Shown: positions 51,845-62,780, counted from the first letter of the stretch. The stretch: DNA of 64,000 nucleotides from Mesostigma viride (GCA_009746045.1 RPFO01000310.1:436734-500733); one strand, 5' to 3'. Numbers and translations are program-made. Notes: generated from the letters alone by a model not told the origin.

Positions 51845-52994
51845 TCGGGGTTCTTTGAACGGAGTTTCTTCTATACGTGAATGCGGGAACAAGAGGCCGC
51901 TGGATGAGCGGCTTATAGGTCGTAGTGTTTACTCGTAGCTGTTTGGCTAGAGCTTTTGTGATTAGTAGATGCAATATAGTGCATGGTTGAAAAATGAATT
52001 AAATAAAATGTGCGTTCCGCGCTTGGGTTGATTATACCCGGGCGGAACGGGGCGTGAGGTGCAGTGCCCCTGAAAAGAACAACCTACGCATTATTTAATA
52101 CTAGCCGTGCAGATTCGGGATATTCTACCCCCGGTCTGTACGGTTAGCGTCTTACTAGCATCCACTAAACATAAGGGTTTAATGACGTCAGTTAGCTAGG
52201 GATAAGGGAGGTTTTGCGACTAAAAGCCGCTCTGGCTGGTTTTGTCGGCCTCTTTCTTTGCTCGTTGTCGTTGCGGCGGCAGCCGCAGCTATGGGTGCTG
52301 CGGAGCAAAATCCCAAAAGCACTGGTTGCACTGGCCACTTGGCCAGTGGTGAGACTTCCAGTTGTTAACCGGCCAGGCGTAGTTCCTCGCCCGGTTAACT
52401 AAAAGAAAAGAAAATGATTACCTCCGGTCCGCACCTTTTCCCCAGCTTGGGGTCTTTGGTGGGCCGGATGCCGTGACAGGTGCTCAACTGTCGCTTGGTC
52501 GGCCCAGTGCGCGAGCTGGTGCTCCGTACCTGGGGATGCTTGCACCCCGGGTTAATTGGAGCCGGATGGCTGGCACTGGCGACCCGTGTCTCGGTCCGCG
52601 GCCTGCGGCTTTTTCTTCGGAAATTGCTGCTGGCCAGCAAACTTTGCAATTGCCTTCCGCCGAGGGGGGGGTGGTTGGGGCTGGGGACGGCGATGGGAAA
52701 AGCGCCTAAGCTAGAAATTTTCATGTCCCACGTAGCTCCCACAAAAACCAGCATCTTCATGTGACACTAATTGACATGCCCGGAGGCACGCCGTTCAAGG
52801 CCCTTCATGAAGTACGTTGCCCTAGAGGCAACCAAGACACGGGTGGGTGGGTGGGGAGCAAAGAAAGAGGCCGACAAAACCAGCCAGAGCGGCTTTTAGT
52901 CGCAAAACCTCCCTTATCCCTAGCTAACTGACGTCATTAAACCCTTATGTTTAGTGGATGCTAGTAAGACGCTAACCGTACAGACCGGGGGTAG
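51845..52994. repeat. Left arm of the composite (M1 M2 M3 M4 M6 M2')
   Basis: M2 at 52125-52263 and its reverse complement at 52856-52994 enclose M3, M4 and M6. Strong hairpins lie inside: CCACTGGCCA-CT-TGGCCAGTGG near 52336, GTTAACCGG with CCGGTTAAC near 52367-52399, and CGTTCCGC with GCGGAACG in M1. M4 here lacks about 22 bases present in the other copies. Confidence 0.82.
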
Positions 52995-53222
52995 TTGCAC
53001 ATTAAATAAGGTGTACACAGCTGGCTGGTTTGGCCAGTTACTGAAGCACACAGTAAGTAAATGGATACAAAGCTTGTGTCCTCAAGCTGCAAATGGATAC
53101 AAATCTGACCTAGCCAGCACTCACACCCCACAACGAATGTGTTGAATTTTATGGCGCCCAGCAGCTATCGCTGTGGTAAGGGGGTGTGGTGGTTGTGTAC
53201 TGTGCTATGGCCAGTCATTTAT

Positions 53223-53993
53223 TCAAACACTGACTCTGATATCATAGGGGTTCATATTCTGAAAGAGGAGCTGGTACTGTTGGCCAGCAGCATCCCGCAG
53301 CTTCGTGAGAGCGTCTGCTGGGTTGTCCTCATCATCCACATGAGTCCAGCTGGAAAAATAGGTGGCCTCCTGTTTGAGGATCACCCAATCCAAGTCAGTG
53401 TGGACAGCAGCAGAGACAGATTTCTTGGTTAGAAAACTGATCACAGATTGGCTGTCAGTATAGAGATGTGAGATGACATTGCATGTGCTGCCTGCCTGGG
53501 TTTGTAGCCAGGTGAGCATGTGCTGCAGGGAACGAGCATGCAATGCAGCAGACACCACAGCACGACATTCAGCTGAGTTGCTGCTGCCAGGTTTTCTGCG
53601 GTGTAGCCTGCTGTACCAGGAAGTGAGGGACATGTAATCTGACCTGTTGGTGAGAAAAAACAGCCCTGATTCCCGTGCCCCCATCTGATTGATTGTTCTG
53701 CTCTCCATGGAGCTGTCCATGACACTTGGATGTGGATGTCTTCCATCAGATTCAGGCCATGGAGGATGAGGGGGGGCAGTCATGATCAACTTCCTGATGT
53801 GACTGCATTTGATTTTGACTAGAACATCATGGGTGACCCTGCTGATGACAGCTAAGGGAGCCCCACAGATGGCTGACCACCACCCCAGTTTGCCCTGAAC
53901 AGTGGCACACATGTGTAAGGGGAGGCAGGTGTGATGCAGCAGATCTAGACAATCTTGATATATTCTGCAGGAGGGGAGAGAGAGCAGACCCAT
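53223..53993 (-). CDS. pol: CopB2 RT end and RNase H
   Basis: 256 codons: thumb/connection (LHMCATVQGKLGWWSAICGA), RNase H with MDSSME, AECRAVV, LYTDSQS and NPADALTK, ending NPYDIRVSV. One further indel lies between this frame and the RT frame. The RNase H catalytic acids are all present. Confidence 0.86.
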   Translation of the reverse strand: MGLLSLPSCRIYQDCLDLLHHTCLPLHMCATVQGKLGWWSAICGAPLAVISRVTHDVLVKIKCSHIRKLIMTAPPHPPWPESDGRHPHPSVMDSSMESRTINQMGARESGLFFLTNRSDYMSLTSWYSRLHRRKPGSSNSAECRAVVSAALHARSLQHMLTWLQTQAGSTCNVISHLYTDSQSVISFLTKKSVSAAVHTDLDWVILKQEATYFSSWTHVDDEDNPADALTKLRDAAGQQYQLLFQNMNPYDIRVSV

Positions 53994-54051
53994 TGATCTG
54001 GCTGCCTGTGCAGCTGCAACATGATGCCACAGAACTGGATGGGGGTTGTGC

Positions 54052-55380
54052 TCAATTCCACCTGTTTGCCAATCTCATATGATTCCTGGACCTGCTGAAT
54101 AAATTTTCCACCTCAGCTCTAGGCCCACAAATGAGTTGGTCATCTCCATGCCACACAAAGAACAGCAGTCCAGAGGGGGTGGGTACAACAAAAAAGCATG
54201 GGTCCAGGTCATCATACGTGGCCTTGAGCTTTTTGAATACTTCCTCTGCTGAGTCTCTGAAAATTTTTGGGGCACTGACAAGCCCTTCCACCCCAATGTT
54301 GATGATAAGGTGGGGCTCATCAATATAAGGTTTCCACACAGCTGGGGTGTCTACCACGTACACCTTCCCTTTCCACACAGATTCAGCCTTTTCTGGGTCC
54401 CCCCTGAGGAAGGCCCTTTTAATATCAGTGGCTTTGCAGACATAGTCTTGGCCTGCATTGAGGTTGTGGAGGAATAGGGAGAGCATGATCCTGAGTGAGG
54501 TTTGTTGCAGCCCAGGTGTGTATGTTTCCCCTTTTGGCAGTGTGGATGTCCCCTTTAATTCTGTGACACATGGTCTGGCATGGAAGATTGGGGAGCCCAC
54601 TTTTTGTGGTTTTTGTTTGAGAACAAATTTTAATCTGAGCTTTTTGGCTCCCTCTGGCACGTCCCATGAAGGGGTGACAGGCGGTTTGTATTGAGGGTTT
54701 TTGGGGTTGGGCAGGACCCATTCCTGCCTGGCTTGGTGGACAATGGCCATCAGCCACTTGGTAAACCCTTTTTGTGTTTTGCATTCTTGTATGACGTGGG
54801 AGATTTGGTGGGGTGAGTGCATGGCTATGTCCCACTTACCCAGCCCAAAGGCTGAGGGATGGAGGAACTGGCTGTGCACTAACTTGTCCAGATCAGGGAT
54901 CTCCCCTGGTGCATACTGAGTGTTGACTGCCTTGATGACAGCATCCATACCAGGGACAATACTGGAGAGAGGGATTTTAAAGTGGTCCAGAGGAACTGCA
55001 CCCACCCCTGTGACACTGAGCTCATTAGCTGAGATAAGCACCCCAGGATAGGATACAAAAGGTTCCCCCAACAAGGTGTTACCAGAGTACCCCTCCACCA
55101 CCTGGAAGGGTGTCTGAATACCAAGTATAGGGAGCATCACTTGTCCCACTACATCCAGTGAGCTTTGGCCTGAGAAATCCTGCACCCGTGCCCAAAATGA
55201 AGGTGCAATCTCAAGACCAGGGATGGCTTGTGCACTGATCACACTGACCTGTGCCTGAGTGTCTATTGCCAGGGTCCAGGGGTCCTGACTAGTGCACACA
55301 GCTGAGACTTTTGCCAACCCTGCGGCCACAGCAGCTTGTTGCTTATGTGACCTGTGTAATGCTTGCAAGGCGACTGCCAA
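54052..55380 (-). CDS. pol: CopB2 retropepsin-like domain and RT
   Basis: 442 codons. LAIDTQAQVSVI near residue 40 and NTLLGEPFV near 103 mark the protease-like fold. RT follows with LRLKFVLKQK, KATDIKRAFLRGD (first catalytic Asp, deleted in CopB1) and VWHGDDQLICG. A 1-base deletion at about 54105 ends the frame (EVENLF where CopB1 has EVETFI). A small indel at about 55385 separates it from the integrase frame. With both corrected by comparison, integrase is followed directly by protease, RT and RNase H. Confidence 0.88.
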   Translation of the reverse strand: MAVALQALHRSHKQQAAVAAGLAKVSAVCTSQDPWTLAIDTQAQVSVISAQAIPGLEIAPSFWARVQDFSGQSSLDVVGQVMLPILGIQTPFQVVEGYSGNTLLGEPFVSYPGVLISANELSVTGVGAVPLDHFKIPLSSIVPGMDAVIKAVNTQYAPGEIPDLDKLVHSQFLHPSAFGLGKWDIAMHSPHQISHVIQECKTQKGFTKWLMAIVHQARQEWVLPNPKNPQYKPPVTPSWDVPEGAKKLRLKFVLKQKPQKVGSPIFHARPCVTELKGTSTLPKGETYTPGLQQTSLRIMLSLFLHNLNAGQDYVCKATDIKRAFLRGDPEKAESVWKGKVYVVDTPAVWKPYIDEPHLIINIGVEGLVSAPKIFRDSAEEVFKKLKATYDDLDPCFFVVPTPSGLLFFVWHGDDQLICGPRAEVENLFSRSRNHMRLANRWN

Positions 55381-55387
55381 TTTGACC

Positions 55388-57829
55388 TCAGAGCGGGAGG
55401 TTGGCAGACAATTTGGTGCCTTGGGGCTGAGCTAATGCTTCCAACCCAGCTACCTCGTGCCTGGTTAAGCAATCCCCAGGTTGTGAAGTGGGCCTGGCTT
55501 CACTGAGGGTGGAAGGGTTCACAGAGGGTGCTGTGGTGCTGTCAACAGCAGTAATTGGTGGCTCAGAGCTACTGCTGGGCATGCTGGAGTTGCCAGATAG
55601 AAGTAGTGAGTCCATGCTTAAAGACTCTTCCCCAGGCACGTCTGCCATGGGAGAATAATACTTCTTAATTCTATGACAGCTCACCCTGTGACGCTTCCCA
55701 TTGATATTGTGCTTGACCTCCACGGTCTTGCTGTTTTTGGTAAATCCACGGATGGTAACTGGACCTAGCCAAGTTCCAACCTTACCAAAGCTGTTTTCCT
55801 TGTAATAGAGAACTTGATCACCTTTTTGGAATACTGGCCTGGAATGGGTTTTATCTTTTTCTGCCAGTTTTGCTGAGGTTTGTGCACGTGCAGTGTTGTA
55901 CAGTGCTATCACCTCTGGGGGATATACACCTGCCTGCAGGCCTGCTGGGATTACTTCACCCCACGTGGCATGCAAGACAGGTCTCATGTTTAGGGTTGTG
56001 CACATTTCATGACACCAGAGTGCCCTGTCACAATAGACCCCTGAAGTAGCATCCTTGGAAGGATTTTTGGCTAGTAGGGTTTTGACAGATCTGATGGTTC
56101 TTTCAATGACCCCCTGACCCTCATGATCTTCCAGCCCAGCAATCTCTATTGCTTCACACCCTTCCAGGTCAGTCAGACAAGAAAATTGTTGATCAAGCAA
56201 AATTCTGTCAACTGGGTAGAATCTGGGTAAAGCAATCATGAGTGCAACACGTAGCTGCCCTGCAGACATGCCAGGTAGGGGTTCCATTACTGTGAACCTG
56301 GACCATGAGTCTTTTAGGATCAGGTAGGGTTGGACATCTTTGTTGATGTGCATCACATCCCCCACTATCATGCCCCTATTGGTGGAAGGAGTTGCAGTAT
56401 GCCATTTTTGAGGTTTGGGGCTATTGAACTGACATTCTTGACAGTGTTGTCTAGCCAGTTTTACTGCATTCCTGAGTTGTTTTCCCATGCTACTACCCCC
56501 CAGCCGTCTGGCCAGTTCCTCAGCCACTGTTTCATGACCCATGGCTAGGTGCAGCTGATGAGCAAGCTCCTTGATATCTATGGAGTTGTCAACAGTAGGG
56601 GTTAGTGCTTTTATGTAAGGTTCCAGAACAGGGTGTTGGGAGGACAGTAAGGTTGCTGCCTCAAAATCAATTATGCCCTGGTTGCCATCCCCAATGGTAA
56701 TGAGATCATCATCCTCAGAGTACATAAGGTGAGTGAACTCACATTGATTTGGGTAGCGAGGCCTGTTGCAACGGCTGCCTGGAGGCCCCAGGGGATGACG
56801 TGCGTGCCAGCAGCCCGGGCAGAGATCCACCCCGTTGGCCAGGGAGTCGTTGTTGGGGCAGTTGTGCCGTGCGTGCCCTCGTTGGAAGCACCTCAGGCAC
56901 CTTATGGCCAGGGTTGCCAGGCTGGTTGTTGTTGTTGTTGTTGTTGTTTCCCTGCTGGGACCGGTTCTGGCCCTGCTGGGACCTGTTGTTGTTGTTGTTT
57001 TGGCCCTGTTGGGACCTGTTGTTGTTGCCCTGCTGGGACCTGTTGTTGTTGTTGTTGTTGTTGTTGTTGGGGTTGCCATGCAGGGGCACACGGTGCCACG
57101 TGTTGCCACGCCCCTGAGAGCCACTGCCCCCTTGGTGGGAGGACTTGTGGGTCTTGGGTGCCCCCCCTGGCTGGCCTGCCCCTTGCGTTTGTGGCCTTGG
57201 ACACCCTGGACCTTGGGGTCCTGGGCCTGGTTGTTGCCAGTACCCAGGGGGTCCACTGCCTCCTCGATATAGAGCATGGCAGCTCTGAAGTTGTCCCAGA
57301 GGGACTTGAGGCCTGTAAGCAGGGTAGCCAGGACAGAAGGTTGCAAATTAGCTTTTGTTAGCCAGGTGTGGATGAGATACCTTGGTTGGAGCTTGAGAAG
57401 CTCAAGGTCTTTCTCAATCATTACCCTGTATGTTTTTGCATCCCCAGAGAGGTTATTCTTGTTCACCTTATATGCAGCAAGCCAGTTGAAACGTTCTACT
57501 GCTTCCATGTGGTTATTGGTAAGCACTAGCTGTTTCAGATCAGTGATAAAGGTAGGCCACTGTTCAATGGCTGCTTCAGGTGTCAGGGTACGTTCCTGAT
57601 AGGTTTGAATCAATGCTCTGATTGCAGGAGATGATTGATGGAATGTGGAGGAGGCCCTGAGAGCCTTAAACTGATGTCTAAGGTTAAGACCTTCCATCCC
57701 ATACTCCAAAGCAAAAACAAATTGCTTAGCTTGTTCAACAGTGTGACCCTCAGGCAAGCCAGCAATATTGATTTTGGATTCCTTTTTATGAGGGTTAAAC
57801 ACACCTGTGAGAGGGGGGTTGGCCCTCAA
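55388..57829 (-). CDS. gag-pol: CopB2 capsid, zinc knuckle and integrase in one frame
   Basis: 813 codons with no stop. Order: capsid (NPPLTGVFNPHKKESK start), poly-Thr tract encoded by ACA repeats, zinc knuckle CLRCFQRGHARHNC, CPGCWHARH, acidic linker, integrase zinc region HLAMGHETV with CQECQ, core Asp in VGDVMHINK, Asp in ILLDQQFSC, Glu in GVIERTIRSVK, and C-terminal WLGPVTIRGF. No protease occurs between Gag and integrase. This is the clearest evidence that Gag and integrase are translated as one polyprotein in CopB. Confidence 0.88.
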   Translation of the reverse strand: MRANPPLTGVFNPHKKESKINIAGLPEGHTVEQAKQFVFALEYGMEGLNLRHQFKALRASSTFHQSSPAIRALIQTYQERTLTPEAAIEQWPTFITDLKQLVLTNNHMEAVERFNWLAAYKVNKNNLSGDAKTYRVMIEKDLELLKLQPRYLIHTWLTKANLQPSVLATLLTGLKSLWDNFRAAMLYIEEAVDPLGTGNNQAQDPKVQGVQGHKRKGQASQGGHPRPTSPPTKGAVALRGVATRGTVCPCMATPTTTTTTTTTGPSRATTTGPNRAKTTTTTGPSRARTGPSRETTTTTTTTSLATLAIRCLRCFQRGHARHNCPNNDSLANGVDLCPGCWHARHPLGPPGSRCNRPRYPNQCEFTHLMYSEDDDLITIGDGNQGIIDFEAATLLSSQHPVLEPYIKALTPTVDNSIDIKELAHQLHLAMGHETVAEELARRLGGSSMGKQLRNAVKLARQHCQECQFNSPKPQKWHTATPSTNRGMIVGDVMHINKDVQPYLILKDSWSRFTVMEPLPGMSAGQLRVALMIALPRFYPVDRILLDQQFSCLTDLEGCEAIEIAGLEDHEGQGVIERTIRSVKTLLAKNPSKDATSGVYCDRALWCHEMCTTLNMRPVLHATWGEVIPAGLQAGVYPPEVIALYNTARAQTSAKLAEKDKTHSRPVFQKGDQVLYYKENSFGKVGTWLGPVTIRGFTKNSKTVEVKHNINGKRHRVSCHRIKKYYSPMADVPGEESLSMDSLLLSGNSSMPSSSSEPPITAVDSTTAPSVNPSTLSEARPTSQPGDCLTRHEVAGLEALAQPQGTKLSANLPL

Positions 57830-59517
57830 GAAGCGTCGGTTGCTTGTTGCAGGCGGGTGGGGTCCAGGTTGATGGTCCCCCGCTCATACCGCGACATCAG
57901 GGCGCGCAGGCCCTCGACAGTTTGCAGCTGGTTAGCTGTTAACTGCTGATCTTGCAACGAGGCCAGCTGGGCCTGGAGAATGGCGAGCTGTTCCAGGACA
58001 TCCCCGCTCCTTGGGGGGGCCTCAGCAGGCCTGTTGGGTGCCTGTGGCACCTCTGCACCTCCCCCCAGGGCCTCCTGGGGTCCTGGCCACCCCCCCTGGT
58101 TTGGGAGGGGGCCCCAACCCACAGGGCGAACCTGGGGTGGTGGGGGAGGGGGAGGGGGGTCATGGTGGCCCTGGGGGAGCCCGGGGGTGTCCGGGTAACC
58201 CCACTGGGTCCAGCCCCATCGGTGGAGGGGCGGGCAGGGGTGTCTGCCTCTGCTCTCCTCCTGGCCTCCTCCCGCATGAGACGCTTCATCTCCTTGCGTA
58301 CCTCATGCTCCCGGAGGGCTGCCTGAAAGGCAGCCTCATCCTCGGGTATGTCAGGGAGTGGTTCTCCCATGATCATAGCAGGCCGGACTGGACAGTCCGC
58401 CTCTTTGCCCTTCCTCCGCCCAGGGCCAGCAGTCCCTCCTTGTACTGCAGGGGTTGGGGGGAGAGGGTTTCTTGCTGGTGGTTTCCAGCGGGGGGGCTTC
58501 TTCAGCTACCACCCCATGTTTGGCCAAGATGGCCTCCGTGACCCTGGCTTGGGTGATGGAGGACATGGTTTTAAAGTGTGCTGACCGAGCAAGCTCGGCC
58601 AGGTCTTGACTGTCCGCATAGTCCATGGGATAGTCAGCATTTTTTAAGAGGTCACGTAACCGCTGGGTGGCCTCGCGGTACGCGTCCGCCATCGCCTGGT
58701 GGGTAGCCAGGCGACGGGCGGCTTCCTCTTCATATTCTTGCCGCTTAGCGGCGAGCCGAAAAGCCGCCTCTCGGCGGACCTCTCGGTCCCGCTGCCGCGC
58801 TCGGCGTTCTTCATTTGCCACCAGCGCGGCCTGCTCGACCGCCAGGAGCGCTGGGGTAAGATTGATCTCAGTCTCCCCATCGGGGAGACTGGCAGTGTCG
58901 GATACCTCATCGTCGGACATTGGTTGTCCGGCGATGGGTTCCACAGGTTTTCGCACCACCCGTGCGAGTTTAATACTCTCCATGTCCTTCTTCTTGCGAA
59001 GAAGGGACGCAGAGGGTCGCCCAAACGTTAGCTCAATGTGGTTATGTCCCTGGGCGAAAGGGACATTAAGGTTTGATGTGGCGGGACGAAAGGTAATCGT
59101 CCCGTCCGGTGCCACCGAGGCCGTCTGACGGGGCATACGCTCCCGAAGAGATGGCAACGTGGGGCCGGACTGTGGAGCCTCAGTGGGGTTTACCACCGAG
59201 GTCTCCGCAGCCATGGCCGCGCCAGCCGTGGTTGCGGCTGGGGCGGCCGCCGGAGTCGAGGGTAAGCCGGTCTCCCCGGGGGGAGCCGTCTCGGCCTCCG
59301 GCCTCGCAGGGGAGGGGGGTAGGTCGGTCGGCTTTGCAGCCGCCGTCCCCTCGTCCTGGCAACCATTGTGAGTCTTTTTGTTCTTTTTCTTTTTCTTGGA
59401 AATGGCCGCATCGCCAGCCGGCTTCTTGTTGTTGTCTCTGGGCATCCGCCGATCCTGCCCATCATCATCCTCGTTGTAGGTAAGCTTCTTAGCGACATTC
59501 TTGTTCGTGATAGCCAT
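57826..59517 (-). CDS. gag: CopB2 Gag N-terminal part (frameshifted)
   Basis: The ATG at 59517 gives the same start as CopB1 (MAITNKNVAKKLTY). The first frame runs to about 58450, with the Lys-rich and coiled-coil regions, then shifts at a C run; the next frame covers IPEDEAAFQAALREHEVRKE and a Pro-rich part, shifts again near 58150, and the third ends at 57826 one base before the frame of the long Gag-integrase ORF. All three breaks are single-base. Together they match CopB1 without its palindrome. Confidence 0.75.
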
Positions 59518-59535
59518 GGTAGCAAATAAAATTCA

Positions 59536-60005
59536 AGTTAGAATGCGGTGGGATATATTGCTTGAGAACACTGAAGCTGGAGCAATGAATTGCTTGGTTC
59601 ATTAGAAAATAGGTTTACCCTTTATCAACGTTCCTCTCACCGGCTGCGCCGCCAGTGACCGTTGGGTGCAGACCGTTGGCCCGAGGCCACACGATGACAG
59701 GTAGCGTCTAGTCACTGCATCGTGCGATCACAGATCAATGCACGCTGCAGTACGGTCCCTATCTAGGATACTCTAGTACCGTCCAATGACAGGACACTAC
59801 GTATACTGGGTACTGACATCTGTCACGTACCTCAGTACCCAAAGTACCTATCTAGGGAAACGTATGCGACTCGACTAGCATTCCTATCTGCATAGCCCAC
59901 GTGGTATTTATATTCACATACCAACGTAGGTTTACAAGGCTTATTCATACGTTGTATTCACAATGCCTTTGAGACTTAGTCTACAGCAAAGCATGGAGAC
60001 TAACT
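59536..60005 (-). repeat. 5' LTR of CopB2
   Basis: 470 bp; on the minus strand AGTTAGTCTCC...TCTAACT. It is close to the CopB1 LTR with a few indels. Confidence 0.8.
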
Positions 60006-62780
60006 ATATCCCGAATCTGCACGGCTAGTATTAAATAATGCGTAGGTTGTTCTTTTCAGGGGCACTGCACCTCACGCCCCGTTCCGCCCGGGTATAATCA
60101 ACCCAAGCGCGGAACGCACATTTTATTTAATTCATTTTTCAACCATGCACTATATTGCATCTACTAATCACAAAAGCTCTAGCCAAACAGCTACGAGTAA
60201 ACACTACGACCTATAAGCCACTCATCCAGCGGCCTCTTGTTCCCGCATTCACGTATAGAAGAAACTCCGTTCAAAGAACCCCGATTCATGTCCCACGTAG
60301 CTCCCACAAAAACCAGCATCTTCATTAAAACAATAAGTGGAAGCATACATGTGACACTAATTGACATGCCCGGAGGCACGCCGTTCAAGGCCCTTCATGA
60401 AGTACGTTGCCCAATCACCCCCGCCCTGGCTTTCCCTTGAAGCCGCACTCCACCTTGCTCGTTGTCACAAGTGACCGCCCTGCCGCAAAACGGGAGCCCC
60501 CCCACATCGGGAGGCGTGTGCCCGGCGGCTGTGGATGCATGGCCAGGCCCAAAAAGGCCCAGCGCATTTGCACTGCGATTGCGCACGGCCAGCCTATCAT
60601 GACCCCTCTCGGGGCCCCGAGTCGGTACCGCTATGGCCGTCTCCCCATAGTCTATAGCACCCCGGGTCTGACCCGGGGTGCTTCGAGAAAAAACGTGGAC
60701 CTAGCCCAGGCCCCGCCAGCCCGGATGCCCGAGGCCACAGCCCCAGGCACCTGGCTGAACGAGAGTCCGTTCAGCCAAGACCACATTCCCCCCCGAGGTT
60801 TCTATGCGTGGGGAAAAAATTTCTAGCTTAGGCGCTTTTCCCATCGCCGTCCCCAGCCCCAACCACCCCCCCCTCGGCGGAAGGCAATTGCAAAGTTTGC
60901 TGGCCAGCAGCAATTTCCGAAGAAAAAGCCGCAGGCCGCGGACCGAGACACGGGTCGCCAGTGCCAGCCATCCGGCTCCAACCCGGGGTGCAAGCATCCC
61001 CAGGTACGGAGCACCAGCTCGCGCACTGGGCCGACCAAGCGACAGTTGAGCACCTGTCACGGCATCCGGCCCACCAAAGACCCCAAGCTGGGGAAAAGGT
61101 GCGGACCGGAGGTAATCATTTTCTTTTCTTTTAGTTAACCGGGCGAGGAACTACGCCTGGCCGGTTAACAACTGGAAGTCTCACCACTGGCCAAGTGGCC
61201 AGTGCAACCAGTGCTTTTGGGATTTTGCTCCGCAGCACCCATAGCTGCGGCTGCCGCCGCAACGACAACGAGCAAAGAAAGAGGCCGACAAAACCAGCCA
61301 GAGCGGCTTTTAGTCGCAAAACCTCCCTTATCCCTAGCTAACTGACGTCATTAAACCCTTATGTTTAGTGGATGCTAGTAAGACGCTAACCGTACAGACC
61401 GGGGGTAGAATATCCCGAATCTGCACGGCTAGTATTAAATAATGCGTAGGTTGTTCTTTTCAGGGGCACTGCACCTCACGCCCCGTTCCGCCCGGGTATA
61501 ATCAACCCAAGCGCGGAACGCACATTTTATTTAATTCATTTTTCAACCATGCACTATATTGCATCTACTAATCACAAAAGCTCTAGCCAAACAGCTACGA
61601 GTAAACACTACGACCTATAAGCCACTCATCCAGCGGCCTCTTGTTCCCGCATTCACGTATAGAAGAAACTCCGTTCAAAGAACCCCGATTTTCCCCACGC
61701 ATAGAAACCTCGGGGGGGAATGCGGTCTTGGCTGAACGGACTCTCGTTCAGCCAGGTGCCTGGGGCTGTGGCCTCGGGCATCCGGGCTGGCGGGGCCTGG
61801 GCTAGGTCCACGTTTTTTCTCGAAGCACCCCGGGTCTATGGGGAGACGGCCATAGCGGTACCGACTCGGGGCCCCGAGAGGGGTCATGATAGGCTGGCCG
61901 TGCGCAATCGCAGTGCAAATGCGCTGGGCCTTTTTGGGCCTGGCCATGCATCCACAGCCGCCGGGCACACGCCTCCCGATGTGGGGGGGCTCCCGTTTTG
62001 CGGCAGGGCGGTCACTTGTGACAACGAGCAAGGTGGAGTGCGGCTTCAAGGGAAAGCCAGGGCGGGGGTGATTGGGCAACGTACTTCATGAAGGGCCTTG
62101 AACGGCGTGCCTCCGGGCATGTCAATTAGTGTCACATGTATGCTTCCACTTATTGTTTTAATGAAGATGCTGGTTTTTGTGGGAGCTACGTGGGACATGA
62201 ATCGGGGTTCTTTGAACGGAGTTTCTTCTATACGTGAATGCGGGAACAAGAGGCCGCTGGATGAGCGGCTTATAGGTCGTAGTGTTTACTCGTAGCTGTT
62301 TGGCTAGAGCTTTTGTGATTAGTAGATGCAATATAGTGCATGGTTGAAAAATGAATTAAATAAAATGTGCGTTCCGCGCTTGGGTTGATTATACCCGGGC
62401 GGAACGGGGCGTGAGGTGCAGTGCCCCTGAAAAGAACAACCTACGCATTATTTAATACTAGCCGTGCAGATTCGGGATATTCTACCCCCGGTCTGTACGG
62501 TTAGCGTCTTACTAGCATCCACTAAACATAAGGGTTTAATGACGTCAGTTAGCTAGGGATAAGGGAGGTTTTGCGACTAAAAGCCGCTCTGGCTGGTTTT
62601 GTCGGCCTCTTTCTTTGCTCCCCACCCACCCACCCGTGTCTTGGTTGCCTCTAGGGCAACGTACTTCATGAAGGGCCTTGAACGGCGTGCCTCCGGGCAT
62701 GTCAATTAGTGTCACATGTATGCTTCCACTTATTGTTTTAATGAAGATGCTGGTTTTTGTGGGAGCTACGTGGGACATGA
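60006..62780. repeat. Right arm of the composite
   Basis: The inverted pair M4-M5 at 60287-60816 and 61691-62199 encloses M3', M2' and M1'. The inverted pair M2'-M1' (61270-61690) and M1-M2 (62200-62620) encloses M5' and M4'. M4' flanks M1-M2-M6' as a direct repeat at 62075-62199 and 62655-62780. Small open frames in M3 and M5 (for example 60407-60826) occur on both strands and are probably chance. Confidence 0.82.

Larger units (their letters stand above)
52995..60005 (-). mobile_element. Copia-like element CopB2 (3' LTR missing)
   Basis: The inverted copy of CopB1, without the palindrome and with a complete RT. Its 5' LTR is at 59536-60005. The 3' end stops inside the untranslated region (TTGCACATTAAATAAGG), about 150 bases before where CopB3 has its 3' LTR. 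The flanks are the two sides of the M2/M1 boundary with no duplication and about one base lost, so it is not a standard integration product. CopB2 is the best source for the ancestral coding layout. Confidence 0.87.
51838..62780. mobile_element. Palindromic modular composite (holds CopB2)
   Basis: Without CopB2 it is built from six modules in both orientations: M1+ 51845-52124, M2+ 52125-52263, M3+ 52264-52720, M4+ 52722-52822, M6+ 52823-52855, M2- 52856-52994, [CopB2], M1- 60006-60286, M4+ 60287-60412, M5+ 60413-60816, M3- 60817-61269, M2- 61270-61407, M1- 61408-61690, M5- 61691-62074, M4- 62075-62199, M1+ 62200-62481, M2+ 62482-62620, M6- 62621-62654, M4- 62655-62780. Copies are nearly identical. 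No coding function is apparent. C4 integrase flanks both ends, but I see no clear target duplication. Confidence 0.8.

Noticed and set aside
56729-57361. Cysteine/valine-rich open frames on the plus strand
   Set aside because: Same repeat tract in CopB2, read antisense to the real Gag frame.
60407-60826. 139-codon frame in module M5 and the similar frame in M3
   Set aside because: Frames are open on both strands, differ between module copies by the hairpin insertion, and show no domain.
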